NCBI GenBank assembly: GCA_017453205.1
Contig: JAFTKO010000021.1
Location: 62,001 to 126,000 of the forward strand
DNA length: 64,000 nt
Direction of reading: 5' to 3'
From: Clostridia bacterium
Lineage (GTDB): Bacteria; Bacillota; Clostridia; Oscillospirales; CAG-272
Shown here: piece after piece, positions 41,501-50,514 of the stretch
Numbering within the stretch: the first letter of the stretch is position 1
Layout of the letters: each line of letters begins with the position of its first letter
The notes under the pieces: generated by a model
What the model was told of the DNA's origin: nothing
Seen by the model: only the letters and a program-made list of their open reading frames with translations
Databases searched by the model: none
Translations under genes and position numbers: made by a program

Positions 41501-42170
41501 CAACATACTCGCCGTCAACCAAATCGTAGATGTCGTTGCGATAAATTACCTTACCGCCGGTAACCTTGTTGTTGCGTGCAACTGCTGCCTTAAGAACAGC
41601 CTCGATATTGGTCTTGTCGATCTCGTTAATCTTTGCATCACAAATTGTGCAGTAGCCTGCGGCATCCAAAATGTGTGCCTCTTTGTCTGCCACTTCCACA
41701 CTGTGCTCGCAAAGAGCGGCATGCCAGTGATACTCGGCATCATTGCTCCAAGCATCGTCGTAGTAGTGAACATGGATGTCCTCAATGACATATGCGCATA
41801 CATCGCACTTGCCGTCCTCGCTCTCATCCACGTGCGCCGCTACATCGGTGCCTGCTACGGTGTGACCGCAGTCGGCTGCGTGCCAGTGATTGGTGCAGTC
41901 TACGGTCCAACCCTCGGCATAGGTGTGCGTGTGGTTGGTGAAGGTACATACGTCGCATGCACCGTCATTGTTTGCGTCTGCGTGTGCCAGCTTTTTAATA
42001 GGCGCGTCCTCACAGTCGCAGGTTGGATCATACCAGTGTCCCTCGGCATCGGACGACCAAGTTTCACTATAAGTATGCGTGTGTGTTTCTTCCGGTGCCA
42101 TGCTAAAGCATGCGGTAAACGTACATGCAATCAGCACAAGACCGAGAAGAAGAGCAATTACTCTTTTCAT
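38580..42170 (-). CDS. Large surface lipoprotein with N-terminal His/Cys repeats and duplicated beta domain
   Basis: A 1196-aa lipoprotein: signal RVIALLLGLVLIACTFTAC with lipobox FTAC. Three repeats of ~45 residues follow (HTHTYSETWSSDAEGHWY.., HTHTYAEGWTVDCTNHWH.., HVHYYDDAWSNDAEYHWH..), each with HxHxY, HWH/HWY, a C-x-C or C-x-H and a final C-x-x-C, which could bind metal. Residues ~190-480 have a globular part (VIYRNDIYDLVDGEYVAS). Several Ig/jelly-roll-like modules follow, two of which are almost identical and arise from a 288-bp duplication. A Thr/Asp/Gly linker with repeated DNTGDD stands before the last module. AGGAGG precedes the ATG. Function unknown; it follows the VWA operon after a terminator. 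Confidence 0.8.
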   Translation of the reverse strand: MKRVIALLLGLVLIACTFTACFSMAPEETHTHTYSETWSSDAEGHWYDPTCDCEDAPIKKLAHADANNDGACDVCTFTNHTHTYAEGWTVDCTNHWHAADCGHTVAGTDVAAHVDESEDGKCDVCAYVIEDIHVHYYDDAWSNDAEYHWHAALCEHSVEVADKEAHILDAAGYCTICDAKINEIDKTNIEAVLKAAVARNNKVTGGKVIYRNDIYDLVDGEYVASSKIYNDVYYTLGNGHSYINYITIDEDWGNSANQQWYELLNAETGEIFGVQSTDGGLTFSEVTGAPEHLNGYNYMPSTLLAGFDTTYTLADTLLAIYTLSTADTAGNVDIEYDEETGAYAIAYDYVALNVVDFTDPDTGDKTTTYETSYFVVAAGFVCNEDGVITEAAIIVDSYQDVSFDDDYDYNERTGAITMNDNAAPDRYAYVVAQTSGERTYTTAYPKASLIPTSFDLTYNNEVVGDAITVNAGSFTHLYLANIAPATSDPSFLSADDVTMQLVNNDANSQYTFTPYFSFSGDNIYFYPQQAGTFTLTVTYKEMVKTITITVNPPIPQSIGAYGFKWESGWGDTWYEVSENNLISNVNLDPGETLDFAVRVSPALADQGFTYTIDSDLATVSEITLNNVMVFTENLETYTALQFVSDTEGTYTVTFTSTKDATVTGTLVVTVGGSDEDDNTAGATSITLKPTDTYNLMNDNDVYVYTAAAAGTYTFTVPAGYGVYSMDSYNNWGNPEVDLYDGGGSFDVELEAGEEFAFYYGGITKDEFTIEVTVPVSVQTSITLTPTDTYNLMNDNDVYVYTAAVAGTYTFTVPAGYGVYSMDSYNNWGNPEVDLYDGGGSFDVTLDAGEEFAFYYGGLTKDEFTIEVEVSTGDDSGDNGGSSDASAELVPGTNSVILTEDEMAADTAYRTFTAVTSGDHTFQAGNLFVSGVTDADGNPVTKNEDYSYTLEAGKTYTLTFSMLSMFGAQANVPCELNIAAPTGENSLIVGANTITVTDEIIAEGGIIYTFEVTDEGTYSFNGDFFVIVNDEDGNRLGTGTVYLTAGTYNVNLSTMLISTAKDYTLTIEYTAPETGDDNTGDNTGDDNTGDAVDAPGIETLSGSGTKEDPFIITGAGTYKMTSVNGYPGQYITLTATDAITFTVSADVAEVWSASFGSEYANAGETATFTLAAGETKALTIATETGTADVVILTITVA
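39571..40134. repeat. Tandem duplication of 288 bp inside the large lipoprotein gene
   Basis: Copies at about 39571-39846 and 39859-40134 share long identical runs (for example caaccgccgccatcatacaa-type segments and the tract encoding VPAGYGVYSMDSYNNWGNPE). They differ by scattered substitutions, mostly synonymous or conservative (VELEAGEE versus VTLDAGEE, GGITKD versus GGLTKD). The period of 288 bp equals 96 codons, so the frame is kept. Confidence 0.85.
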
Positions 42171-42420
42171 GATCTAAAGAGCCTCCTTTTAAAAATTTTT
42201 TGTTTGCTCAAACAAAACAAAATTATTTTTCCGACATCTTACAAATATCCATCTGCACAATGTATACATTTTTTTGTGCATACATTATACAAATATTTAT
42301 TCAAAAAGAATATCAGATACAGTTATTATACCACATATTGTTAGAAAGTTCAATATCTTTCCAAAAAAAATTTAACATTTCTAATCCCTATTGGCTTTTT
42401 TTGATGAAAAAAAGCAAAAT

Positions 42421-42463
42421 CAGCCGCAATCAAAGCATACAATTCCTGCTTTGATTGCGGCTG
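42421..42463. terminator. Terminator of the MoxR-VWA operon
   Basis: A 17-bp perfect stem CAGCCGCAATCAAAGCA / TGCTTTGATTGCGGCTG with a 9-nt loop, followed on the minus strand by ATTTTGCTTTTTTT. The remaining spacer to the next gene (42171-42420) is AT-rich and shows no gene. Confidence 0.85.
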
Positions 42464-42509
42464 AGCTTTTCAGAATATTGGAATGGTTACAAAAGCAATG
42501 TCATTTCCA

Positions 42510-44096
42510 TCAGTTCGGTTCGTAATAAGCACAGGCAAACAGCCATCCCGAATCTCCCACTGCTTGAAAATACTTGCCATTGACGGCGGAGGTCTCCAAC
42601 GTCCCCTTGCCGTCATAAAACAACGTCTCTTTTTGACAGTATCCCGCAAGAAACTTTTGCAGCTCCTCGGTGACAGGCACCATGCCGTCCGCGTTGGCAT
42701 AAGCTTGGTAGCCCTCGTTATCGATCAATTCTGCGGGGATCCTTCGGCAATCCTTATGGCAGGTCCGGCACTCGCTCGTGCAAGCCCAGTCCTCCAAAGA
42801 AACCGTGATATCGTGGCAAGGGCACTCGGTAACGCAATAATAACTGCCGCCGTTGATATTGCCGTATGTGGAAAGGAAGGTGTAACCCTCGATAAAGTGC
42901 TTATAGTTGACGCCTCCCACCGAAAGCGCGGCGTTGATGGTTTCGCCGTTTCGGTATTCGATCTCCGTAAACGCTCTGTCGATAAAGCGGCATGCTGTGG
43001 TGATGTTTGCGTAAAGGATGGGTCCGTAACCGCCCGTCGATGCGTATTTTTCCTTGTCATACACGTGATAAAAGCCGTCGCCGCCCTTTTCCTTTTCCCA
43101 AATTTGAAAGCGTTCCTCGTCAAACACATAAGTGTTACTTCCCTCGGACAACCGATACTCGGGATAGGTGAGCGTATAATCACTGCCATACTCGTGGTCG
43201 GATAGCACAAAATCCGAAAAATCAAATTCCGGGACGGCGGTGCTTGTGACCTTGCTCGGAGAGTTGAGCTCAAACTCGCCGTTGCGTTTGACCGCAAAGG
43301 TGACGGTGACCGGATACTGATTGTTTTTGGAATCGGCTCTTACCGCAAAGGTATAGGTCGCCTGTCCGCCCGCGCTGATATTCTCGGCGGCGATTTGCAC
43401 CGTGTGGACAAAGTTCATCGTATAGCTGCCAACGGCTCCCCCGTCATAGGTGGTTCGGACATAATACTTGAATTGCGAATGTCCGCCGTAAACCTCGATA
43501 TAGGGGTCTACGGTGTCCTCGGTGGTGTCGATCCAGCTCTCAATGGTGTAAGTACCGCTGGTGCTCGGCGCATACTGGAAATAGATGGCATCGTCGGCGT
43601 CCTCGATAACTGCCGAGTAAACGCCCGTACTGGTAAAGGAATAACAGTCATACAAGCCTGTACCCGAGCCCGACAGGTGGTTGAGGGTGTACAGATCAAG
43701 AATGATGTTGCGGTCATCATTGGTTGCGAGGTTGCTGTTGGGATCATAGGTATATTCGTTGGGAACTGCGGAAAGTGTGACCTTGTAATCGCCGTCCAGT
43801 CCGTCGATGCGCGCAACGCCCTGCTCATCGAGCTTGGCTGTATGCACGCTAAAGCCATCGTTCCAATACACATACATGTCCATTCTCGGGCTGTATGGCT
43901 CGCCGTCCGCCATGACGGTAACGGTGAAATCATCTGTGGGATCGTCGTTGAGTGTGGGCGGCGTATAACCGCCGTCGGTGTCGTTCTCGTTCTTGTTCCC
44001 GCCGATCGCGTATTGATACTCTCCGTTACACCCAAACAAGGAGAAAAGCGCAAATATAACAAGCAAAAATGAGGATATTCTTTTTAACTTTTTCAT
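42510..44096 (-). CDS. Lipoprotein of unknown function in the VWA operon
   Basis: A 528-aa lipoprotein from the ATG at 44094-44096 (AAAGGAG, 8 nt); signal RISSFLLVIFALFSLFGC with lipobox LFGC. The mature protein begins with a PPTLNDDPTDDFTVTVMADG strand and a transthyretin-like module (GVARIDGLDGDYKVTLSAVP). A YFQYAPSTSGTYTIESW beta module of the kind that reports pre-peptidase or CUB-like folds follows, and near the C-terminus is a Cys cluster (CVTECPCHD, CTSECRTCHKDC) that could bind metal. It is the last gene of the operon, 14 bp after the larger VWA gene. No named family recognised. Confidence 0.7.
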   Translation of the reverse strand: MKKLKRISSFLLVIFALFSLFGCNGEYQYAIGGNKNENDTDGGYTPPTLNDDPTDDFTVTVMADGEPYSPRMDMYVYWNDGFSVHTAKLDEQGVARIDGLDGDYKVTLSAVPNEYTYDPNSNLATNDDRNIILDLYTLNHLSGSGTGLYDCYSFTSTGVYSAVIEDADDAIYFQYAPSTSGTYTIESWIDTTEDTVDPYIEVYGGHSQFKYYVRTTYDGGAVGSYTMNFVHTVQIAAENISAGGQATYTFAVRADSKNNQYPVTVTFAVKRNGEFELNSPSKVTSTAVPEFDFSDFVLSDHEYGSDYTLTYPEYRLSEGSNTYVFDEERFQIWEKEKGGDGFYHVYDKEKYASTGGYGPILYANITTACRFIDRAFTEIEYRNGETINAALSVGGVNYKHFIEGYTFLSTYGNINGGSYYCVTECPCHDITVSLEDWACTSECRTCHKDCRRIPAELIDNEGYQAYANADGMVPVTEELQKFLAGYCQKETLFYDGKGTLETSAVNGKYFQAVGDSGWLFACAYYEPN

Positions 44097-44110
44097 GTGT
44101 TTTTCTCCTT

Positions 44111-46789
44111 TCATGCGTTTTTGGGCTTTGTCGAGGCTTTCTTTTTTCTGAATCTCAGCTTTCTGATCAGAATGTCTATCACAAAGAGTGCCACCGCGGC
44201 GATCAGCAGAGGAATGACATAGCTCAGCTTGTAGGTTGTGACCTCGTTTTTATCGTTTTCAAGGCTTGGGATTTCGCCAACCGTTGTACTTCCGTTGCCC
44301 CGCATAAACCGATAGATATTGAATTTATCAAAGGTCGCAAAGGCATTGTACTCGGGAAGATACGGGATCTCAAACGAGATGCTTGCAGTGTAGGTATGTC
44401 CCTCATAAGAATACGTGACATCGACCGTATAGGTTCCCGTGCTGTCCGTGGTCAAGGTGTAAAAATACTTGGTGGAATCAAAGGTCAGCGTTTTTGTTGC
44501 GGTTTTCCCGTTGGGATAGGTGATCTTTAGGGTCGTGGTTGCGGAGGGATTGAGAATACTCGGTACGATCTGGATATACGCATCATACTCGGTGCGCTCC
44601 ATATTCAAGGCGAACGGATAGTCTATTCTCTCGCCTGGCGTGTTGCTTACAAACATATTGGAAACAAATCTTGATTTATCCTCATTGCTCCAATATTTTG
44701 TCCACTCGCCCGAGAGACTGCCCGTAAAGCTTGCCACTCTGCCGTTGCCGTGTGATCGGTACGCATAGAGCGGAACCGTCTCTTGATAGCCGTTTGCTTT
44801 TTGATAGGTCACCGTCAGCGGGACCGTAGCGTCGTACTTTTCCATGGAGATGATAAAGCCCGAAACCGTGGGGAGCTTGGAAAAGCCTTGTACAATGCTG
44901 TCCTTATACTTGGCAATATTTACGCCCGCGTCCTTTTCGACAATCACGTTGCCGACGTCGTTTGCCATGTCGCCGAAAACGACATCCTCGACGCGCTCCG
45001 GGGTGGAGATTTCGTAGTATTTTCCCCCCTCGCCCGCGTTGACCACATTTTGCAGCTTGGTTCTGCCGTTCTGCCCGTCGGAGTTGATAAAGGTGTTGAT
45101 TGCCGAGACGGTGGTCCCTGTGTTAAAGAGATCCGCCGCGACCTCGACCGCGTCTCTTTCACTGTCAAAGCTGAAGCCGTCGGAGATCAGCATGACTTGA
45201 TTTTCCGAGAGGTTCATGGCACGAATGGTCTTTAAGGCTTCTTCCAAGCCGATCCCCATCTCGGTGCCGTGACCGGTGGTAAGAGAATCGATATAGGTGA
45301 TAAGCTCCTGCTTGCAGTCTTTCACCTTTTTGGGTGTCGGCGTCGGTGTATTAAATCTGATATCACCGTCGAAAGGAATCAGATATACATAATCATCGTC
45401 ATCCATAATCGATATCAGCTTGATGGCAGCCGTCTTGGCAATGGTGAACTTGGACGCCATAAACATACTGTGCGAAACGTCGAGGACGATGGTATAAAGT
45501 CTGCCGTCCCTGTCCGTATTGCCGTAGTTTACGGGAAGAAGCTCTTGGAATTTTTGGAAGATCGCATCGTCGGAATTGGTTTGAAGCCTTAGGTCTCCGA
45601 GTGTGATCAAGCTCTTGCCGTACTGGGAGACCACCATATCGAGGGCATCGATAAAGGCGTTGACGTGCTTGATCTCTCTGATATCGAGATTGGAGATGAC
45701 GATCTCGTCGTATACCACCAGCTCCTCCAGCATAAACGGAACTTGGTTATCTGAGGCAGTGACCACGTATGAATCGATCTCTGCGTAATCGCCGTAAACG
45801 CTCTCGATCAAGTCTTGATCCTCGGATTTTCCGGTGACCAGCAGGATCTTTTCTTTTCCTACAACGGTCTGTGTAAAGGTTCGGGTATTGTTATAGGGCG
45901 AAATATCATGATCGGTCACCAGCTCTGCCTTGTATTCAAAGGTATCCGCGACATCGGCGGGGAGCTGCATTCTGACCGTGGTCAGCCCCGTATCCGCCGT
46001 TATGACCGTGTATGCAAGCCTTTCATACGCAGCCTCGGCTTCCCCTTCGGTAGCTTGTGCCCTTGCATAAAGCTCGAGCATGACCTCGGTCTGTTCGGAG
46101 GACTGAATGAGAAATTTTACCTCATTTTCGTGCCCGAGATAGGTGGATTTGGCGTATTCCGCCTCGAGGAGCTGGACCTCGGTCTCGCCCTCTTTCAGTG
46201 TATTGTCAAGAAAGATCGTGTCGATTTTGATCCCGTTTTCCGTCAGCCTTTCCACGGTGGAGGCAATAGAGCCGGTGCTTTGGTTTACGGTATCGTTACC
46301 GTCGGTGATGAGGACGATTCGTTTGAGAGAATCGGTAGGAAAGAGTGTTTCGGTGTAATTGAGTGCGCTTACAATGTCGGTGGCGCTGTCGTCCACATTT
46401 GCCTCGGAAACACTCTTGAGCGCTCTGCCCGCAGGCGTAAGCACCACGCTGTCCTTGGCAAAGCAGACCACTCCCAAAGAGGAATTTTCCGGTAGGTTTT
46501 CCTTGATCTGTGCGATATATGCGTCGATCTCATCTAAATTTCTGTCAGAGGAATAGGAAACATCCGCCAGCACATAAACGGTGGTTTTGGTGAGCACACT
46601 GGTTGATGCAAGACCCGCCACCGCAAGGATGACAAGTGCGATGATGACGATATGTAAGCACAGTGACACCGTCCATCCCACGGTTTTGTTGTCCTTGTTT
46701 TTGATCAGAAAGAACGGGATGATGATTGCAAGCGCGAGCGGTATTGCCAAAAGGAGCAGATACGGATTATCGAAGCTGATATTTTTCAT
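44111..46789 (-). CDS. Membrane protein with two von Willebrand factor A domains
   Basis: An 892-aa protein with two N-terminal membrane segments (LLLLAIPLALAIIIPFF, LHIVIIALVILAVAGL), a first VWA-like domain with MIDAS DVSYS (VYVLADVSYSSDRN) and a second with DVSHS (YTIVLDVSHSMFMASK) plus TxxG and SDG loops (MLISDGFSF). Beta modules and a final membrane segment (LSYVIPLLIAAVALFVIDILI) with a basic tail (LRFRKKKASTKPK) complete it. The layout matches Bat/CoxE-type partners of MoxR ATPases. The start at 46789 overlaps the previous gene by 23 bp and is preceded by GGGGGG; upstream starts are rejected. Confidence 0.85.
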   Translation of the reverse strand: MKNISFDNPYLLLLAIPLALAIIIPFFLIKNKDNKTVGWTVSLCLHIVIIALVILAVAGLASTSVLTKTTVYVLADVSYSSDRNLDEIDAYIAQIKENLPENSSLGVVCFAKDSVVLTPAGRALKSVSEANVDDSATDIVSALNYTETLFPTDSLKRIVLITDGNDTVNQSTGSIASTVERLTENGIKIDTIFLDNTLKEGETEVQLLEAEYAKSTYLGHENEVKFLIQSSEQTEVMLELYARAQATEGEAEAAYERLAYTVITADTGLTTVRMQLPADVADTFEYKAELVTDHDISPYNNTRTFTQTVVGKEKILLVTGKSEDQDLIESVYGDYAEIDSYVVTASDNQVPFMLEELVVYDEIVISNLDIREIKHVNAFIDALDMVVSQYGKSLITLGDLRLQTNSDDAIFQKFQELLPVNYGNTDRDGRLYTIVLDVSHSMFMASKFTIAKTAAIKLISIMDDDDYVYLIPFDGDIRFNTPTPTPKKVKDCKQELITYIDSLTTGHGTEMGIGLEEALKTIRAMNLSENQVMLISDGFSFDSERDAVEVAADLFNTGTTVSAINTFINSDGQNGRTKLQNVVNAGEGGKYYEISTPERVEDVVFGDMANDVGNVIVEKDAGVNIAKYKDSIVQGFSKLPTVSGFIISMEKYDATVPLTVTYQKANGYQETVPLYAYRSHGNGRVASFTGSLSGEWTKYWSNEDKSRFVSNMFVSNTPGERIDYPFALNMERTEYDAYIQIVPSILNPSATTTLKITYPNGKTATKTLTFDSTKYFYTLTTDSTGTYTVDVTYSYEGHTYTASISFEIPYLPEYNAFATFDKFNIYRFMRGNGSTTVGEIPSLENDKNEVTTYKLSYVIPLLIAAVALFVIDILIRKLRFRKKKASTKPKNA

Positions 46790-48611
46790 AGCAATATACC
46801 CCCCAATCCGCAATAAATAAGATTGCAAGACAGATAAAGAGTACCATAATCGGATCGTACTCTCCGTCTATGTTTGCATAGGTTCTCTCTCCGAAAAGAG
46901 AAAACTCGTTTTCCTCGGTTGTCGGCTTGCTTTCCTCCGCATTGGCACTGGAATAGATACGGTACGTGGTTTCCTGCCCTGCCAAGGTCATACTAATTAC
47001 ATATGTACCGATCTCATCAAGCGTCAGCGTTGCGGTGGTTCCGTCGGCTTCTATGTAAAGGTCATCGCCCGAGGGGGATAGCACCTTTAGGTTTTCGGCA
47101 TTTGCAACGATATTGATGAGCGCATCCTCCCCGACGGTGTAGTTTGTTTTGTCAATGACATTGGGAAAGGAGTAGTCAAGCAGGTTGCGAAGCAGCATCA
47201 CAAAATCAGTCGAAAGGGCAAAATCCGACTCGTGAAGATCAAAGCCGAAAACAACTTGACGGTTGCCCAATCCGTTCTCTCCCGCAAATATCAGCGGATT
47301 TGAGTCATAGGAGAAAAGCGTGTAAAAATTGAGATACATTCCGCTGTACTTTACGTAATTCGTAATGTAAATGTCACTGCCGTCCACGCTGCGCAGAAGA
47401 TTGCGGACCTTGGTGGCGGTGGATTTTGATTTTTCTATCACATCGGCGTTGCTGAGCTCTGTTTTGCCTCTGACGCCAAAGCCGGAATTTTCAATGCTTT
47501 GGTCCGCATTGATGAGCCACACCGCGCCGTCGGGCAGCGTGCTTGGCTCATAGGAATCAAAAATGTAAAGTCCGTACTTTTCGGAAACCGTCTCATACTC
47601 CTCGGGTGTTACGGTTTTTACCTCGGAGTCCACGAGCGCATCGATGACAGCCTCAAAGAAAAATCCGGTTTCGCTGACGATGAGCGTGCTGTATGTCTTA
47701 TCGCTTTCCAAATTGTAGGTTGTAATGCGGTTATCAAGGAGATAACCGTCCTTGCTTGCAACCTCTACCGTAAAAGAATCAAAACGAACGCAAGGGCTGC
47801 TGAAGGACACCTGTGTCAACTCTCCCGTGTTGACCGCAACCGTGGAGGATGCCACCTTTTCGCCGTCAACGGAAAGCGTTACTTCCGGCTCGGCGGCTTT
47901 TGTGTAGGAGATGACCTTTGCCGTGACGTTGAGCTGACCGCCCGAGTGGGAGTATTCGACGTCAAACACGGCGTAATTTTCCGCGTCGTCGGTGCCGACA
48001 TCGATGATTTCGATATTTTCGTGCTTGGTATAGCTTTTGTCGGTAACCAAATAGATCAGCGAGGATGAGGACTTGTCAAACGCCTTTTGCGCCGCGCCGA
48101 GCAGATCGGCGTACTCGGCACTTGTATGGCTTGCCTGTGTACTGTTGATCAAGTCAATGGCAGAAGCCTTGCTTGTGACGGAATCAAAGACGGTGACCGT
48201 CTCATTGGACACGCAGATCAGAGAATAAGAGCTCCCGCTTTTGGCGTCCTTGATCACGTCAATGATCTCATCCTTTGCCTTTTCAAATCTCGTCTCCCTG
48301 CCCTCCTGCATATTCATACTGCTCGAGGCGTCCAGGATAAAGCAATAATTATTTGCGGCGCCCGGCAGTGTAAATACGGGACGGGCAATGGCAAGAGAAA
48401 CGACCGTTACCGTGAGTATCTGCAAGATCAGACTGATGATACCCGTCAGACCGCTGAGCGGATTTTTCTTTTTGAGAAATTTTTCGCTGAGCTGCCAAAG
48501 ATAGGTTGACGTTACCGTTTGCTCGGTATATTTGCTTTGCAGGATGTAAATGACAATGATGATCGGAATCGCGATCAGACCAAGCAGACCGAGAGGATTT
48601 GTAAAACTCAT
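46767..48611 (-). CDS. BatA-like membrane protein with VWA domain
   Basis: A 614-aa protein beginning FTNPLGLLGLIAIPIIIVIYIL, the BatA N-terminal module in which a membrane helix pair precedes the VWA domain. The VWA MIDAS is CFILDASSSMNMQEGRETRFEKAK. A second hydrophobic segment (LTGIISLILQILTVTVVSLAIA) lies before it, and the C-terminus ends in a membrane helix (YDPIMVLFICLAILFIADWGVYCYEKY). It overlaps the DUF58 gene by 4 bases (ATGA) and the next VWA gene by 23 bases. Probable metal-dependent scaffold acting with the MoxR chaperone-like ATPase. Confidence 0.87.
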   Translation of the reverse strand: MSFTNPLGLLGLIAIPIIIVIYILQSKYTEQTVTSTYLWQLSEKFLKKKNPLSGLTGIISLILQILTVTVVSLAIARPVFTLPGAANNYCFILDASSSMNMQEGRETRFEKAKDEIIDVIKDAKSGSSYSLICVSNETVTVFDSVTSKASAIDLINSTQASHTSAEYADLLGAAQKAFDKSSSSLIYLVTDKSYTKHENIEIIDVGTDDAENYAVFDVEYSHSGGQLNVTAKVISYTKAAEPEVTLSVDGEKVASSTVAVNTGELTQVSFSSPCVRFDSFTVEVASKDGYLLDNRITTYNLESDKTYSTLIVSETGFFFEAVIDALVDSEVKTVTPEEYETVSEKYGLYIFDSYEPSTLPDGAVWLINADQSIENSGFGVRGKTELSNADVIEKSKSTATKVRNLLRSVDGSDIYITNYVKYSGMYLNFYTLFSYDSNPLIFAGENGLGNRQVVFGFDLHESDFALSTDFVMLLRNLLDYSFPNVIDKTNYTVGEDALINIVANAENLKVLSPSGDDLYIEADGTTATLTLDEIGTYVISMTLAGQETTYRIYSSANAEESKPTTEENEFSLFGERTYANIDGEYDPIMVLFICLAILFIADWGVYCYEKYQLR

Positions 48612-49492
48612 TTCAATACCCCCAGATCCACCATATTGCCGAAGAACACATCGGAGAGCTTTTGATATGCGGGAATCAACATATAATAACCTCCGCGCGA
48701 CTCACAATAGTTCTTGATTCTTTCGGTCACATATTTCAGTGCCGCTTTGTATGCATTCACGCGGTCCCTGTCAATCTTTTTGCGAAAGAAGTTGCTTACG
48801 TTTTCCGAATCGAAAAGGTGCATTTTTCCTCGGAACTGCGGGTTTAACTCCTCGCGGGACAAAATTTGAACACAGAGGATATCCCTTTTTTGCTCGGCAA
48901 ACTTATCGATTGCCGACTCATAGTTTTCATCCGTGAGAAAATCCGATATGAGGATCGAATATCCGTCCCCCATTCCCACCTTTGATTGCAGGATCGCGTT
49001 GCCGATCGAAACATCGGAGGTAAATTCGATCTCATTGAGCTTATTGATATAATTCAAATAAGAATCCTTACCCACCATGCCGGATATGACCTCGTCCACT
49101 TGATCACCATGGATTGCGTATACCGATACCTTGTCCATTTCGCTGACCGAAAGATATGCAAATGCCGCCGCCATGCGGATTGCCTGGTCGGCCTTTTCGG
49201 GACTGCCGTGCTGCATCGAGCGGCTGGCATCAATGTAAATCTTGGTGTGCATTTGCCGCTCGTCAAGATAGAGCTTTTGATAAAGCTTATCAAATCTCGC
49301 ATACACGTTCCAGTCGATCTTAGAGATGTCATCGCCCGGAACATAGTCGCGATAATCGGCAAATTCGCACGAGGAACCGAAATTTTTGGATTGATGGTTT
49401 CCGCCAAACATACCGGCAACATTGTTTTTGAGTAACGTTTGCAGAGCTTCTATCTCCGAAAGAAACGCCTCATCTATTACCATTTTTCCCAT
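48608..49492 (-). CDS. DUF58 domain protein
   Basis: A 294-aa soluble DUF58 protein, the standard partner of MoxR ATPases. Landmarks are GSSCEFADYRDYVPGDDISKIDW (the DUF58 signature), the embedded VWA-like MIDAS IYIDASRSMQHG, and ILISDFLTDENYESA. The frame starts ATGGGAAAAATG, directly after the MoxR gene, and its stop overlaps the following start as ATGA, so translation is coupled on the downstream side. DUF58/MoxR/VWA systems are thought to assist metal insertion or membrane-protein maturation; the client here is unknown. Confidence 0.92.
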   Translation of the reverse strand: MGKMVIDEAFLSEIEALQTLLKNNVAGMFGGNHQSKNFGSSCEFADYRDYVPGDDISKIDWNVYARFDKLYQKLYLDERQMHTKIYIDASRSMQHGSPEKADQAIRMAAAFAYLSVSEMDKVSVYAIHGDQVDEVISGMVGKDSYLNYINKLNEIEFTSDVSIGNAILQSKVGMGDGYSILISDFLTDENYESAIDKFAEQKRDILCVQILSREELNPQFRGKMHLFDSENVSNFFRKKIDRDRVNAYKAALKYVTERIKNYCESRGGYYMLIPAYQKLSDVFFGNMVDLGVLK

Positions 49493-50500
49493 TTAGCGAA
49501 CCTTTTTTGTTTCCTTTATGATCATTGAAATGACGTCGTCTACCGTAAGCTTATCGTTGATGGCGGTGTAGTTGATCTTGATGCGGTGTCTCAAAACGGG
49601 ATATGCAAGGGCGTTGATATCCTCATAAGATACATTGTAGCGTCCGCTCATGAGTGCGCGTACCTTTGCGGCGGTGATCAGACCCTGCGCGGCACGGGGA
49701 GAGGCGCCGTACTTGACGTATTTCTTTGTGGATGCCGTGCTTGTTTCGAGCTCGGGATGGGTATTAGATACGAGATTTACGGTGTACGAAAGGACCTCGT
49801 CGACCACGGGAACAGCGGAGGCAAGCGCTCTCATATCGAGGATCTCCTTGCCGTTAATGACAGCCTCGGCGGTTTCCGCCATGGTGATCTGTGTCATTTT
49901 TACGATGGAGGAAAGCTCCTCCGCAGAGGGGAAACCGACGATCAGCTTAAACATAAAGCGGTCCATCTGTGCCTCGGGCAGGGGATAGGTACCGTCTTGC
50001 TCGATCGGGTTCTCGGTTGCAAGAACGAAAAAGGGCTCGTCGATTTTGTAGGAGGTGTTTGCAACGGTGACCTTATGCTCCTGCATGACCTCAAGCATTG
50101 CGGATTGCGTCTTGGGGGTTGCACGGTTGATCTCGTCGGCAAGCACAAGATTTGCAAAAATGGGGCCCGGGCGGAACTTGGTTACCAGCTTGCCGTTCTC
50201 GTCCTTTTCCACGATATTGGTGCCGGTCACGTCCGAGGGCATGAGGTCGGGGGTAAACTGGATGCGCGAAAACGGAAGGGAGAGCACCTTGCCGAGTGAG
50301 CGGACAAGTCTGGTCTTACCGACGCCGGGAACCCCCTCCAGAAGTACATTGCCTCCGGCAACAATGGCAATGATCACGTTTTCGATGATGTCTGTTTGAC
50401 CTACGACGTCCTTTTTCAGTTCGCTTTTTACTTTTGCGACCTTTTCGCTGAACATTTTTACTCTTTCCATTTCGGCGGTGTTGTTTTCTGTATGGTTCAT
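49493..50500 (-). CDS. MoxR-family AAA+ ATPase
   Basis: A 335-aa AAA+ ATPase with Walker A GVPGVGKT, Walker B LVLADEINRA, sensor region FFVLATENPIEQDGTYPLPEAQMDRFMFK and the C-terminal lid block ASPRAAQGLITAAKVRALMSGR, all diagnostic of MoxR. I prefer the ATG at 50498-50500 because GAGAGG precedes it. The ATG at 50518 overlaps the upstream stop (ATGA) and would add six residues; it cannot be excluded. Acts as a chaperone-like ATPase with the DUF58 and VWA proteins encoded just downstream. Confidence 0.95.
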   Translation of the reverse strand: MNHTENNTAEMERVKMFSEKVAKVKSELKKDVVGQTDIIENVIIAIVAGGNVLLEGVPGVGKTRLVRSLGKVLSLPFSRIQFTPDLMPSDVTGTNIVEKDENGKLVTKFRPGPIFANLVLADEINRATPKTQSAMLEVMQEHKVTVANTSYKIDEPFFVLATENPIEQDGTYPLPEAQMDRFMFKLIVGFPSAEELSSIVKMTQITMAETAEAVINGKEILDMRALASAVPVVDEVLSYTVNLVSNTHPELETSTASTKKYVKYGASPRAAQGLITAAKVRALMSGRYNVSYEDINALAYPVLRHRIKINYTAINDKLTVDDVISMIIKETKKVR

Positions 50501-50514
50501 GTTATCAAATCCTC

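Noticed and set aside
39405-42344. Two long plus-strand frames (520 and 456 codons) opposite the large lipoprotein gene
   Set aside because: The minus-strand frame has a signal peptide, lipobox, repeats and a ribosome binding site. The plus-strand frames have none and inherit the repeat only as a mirror.
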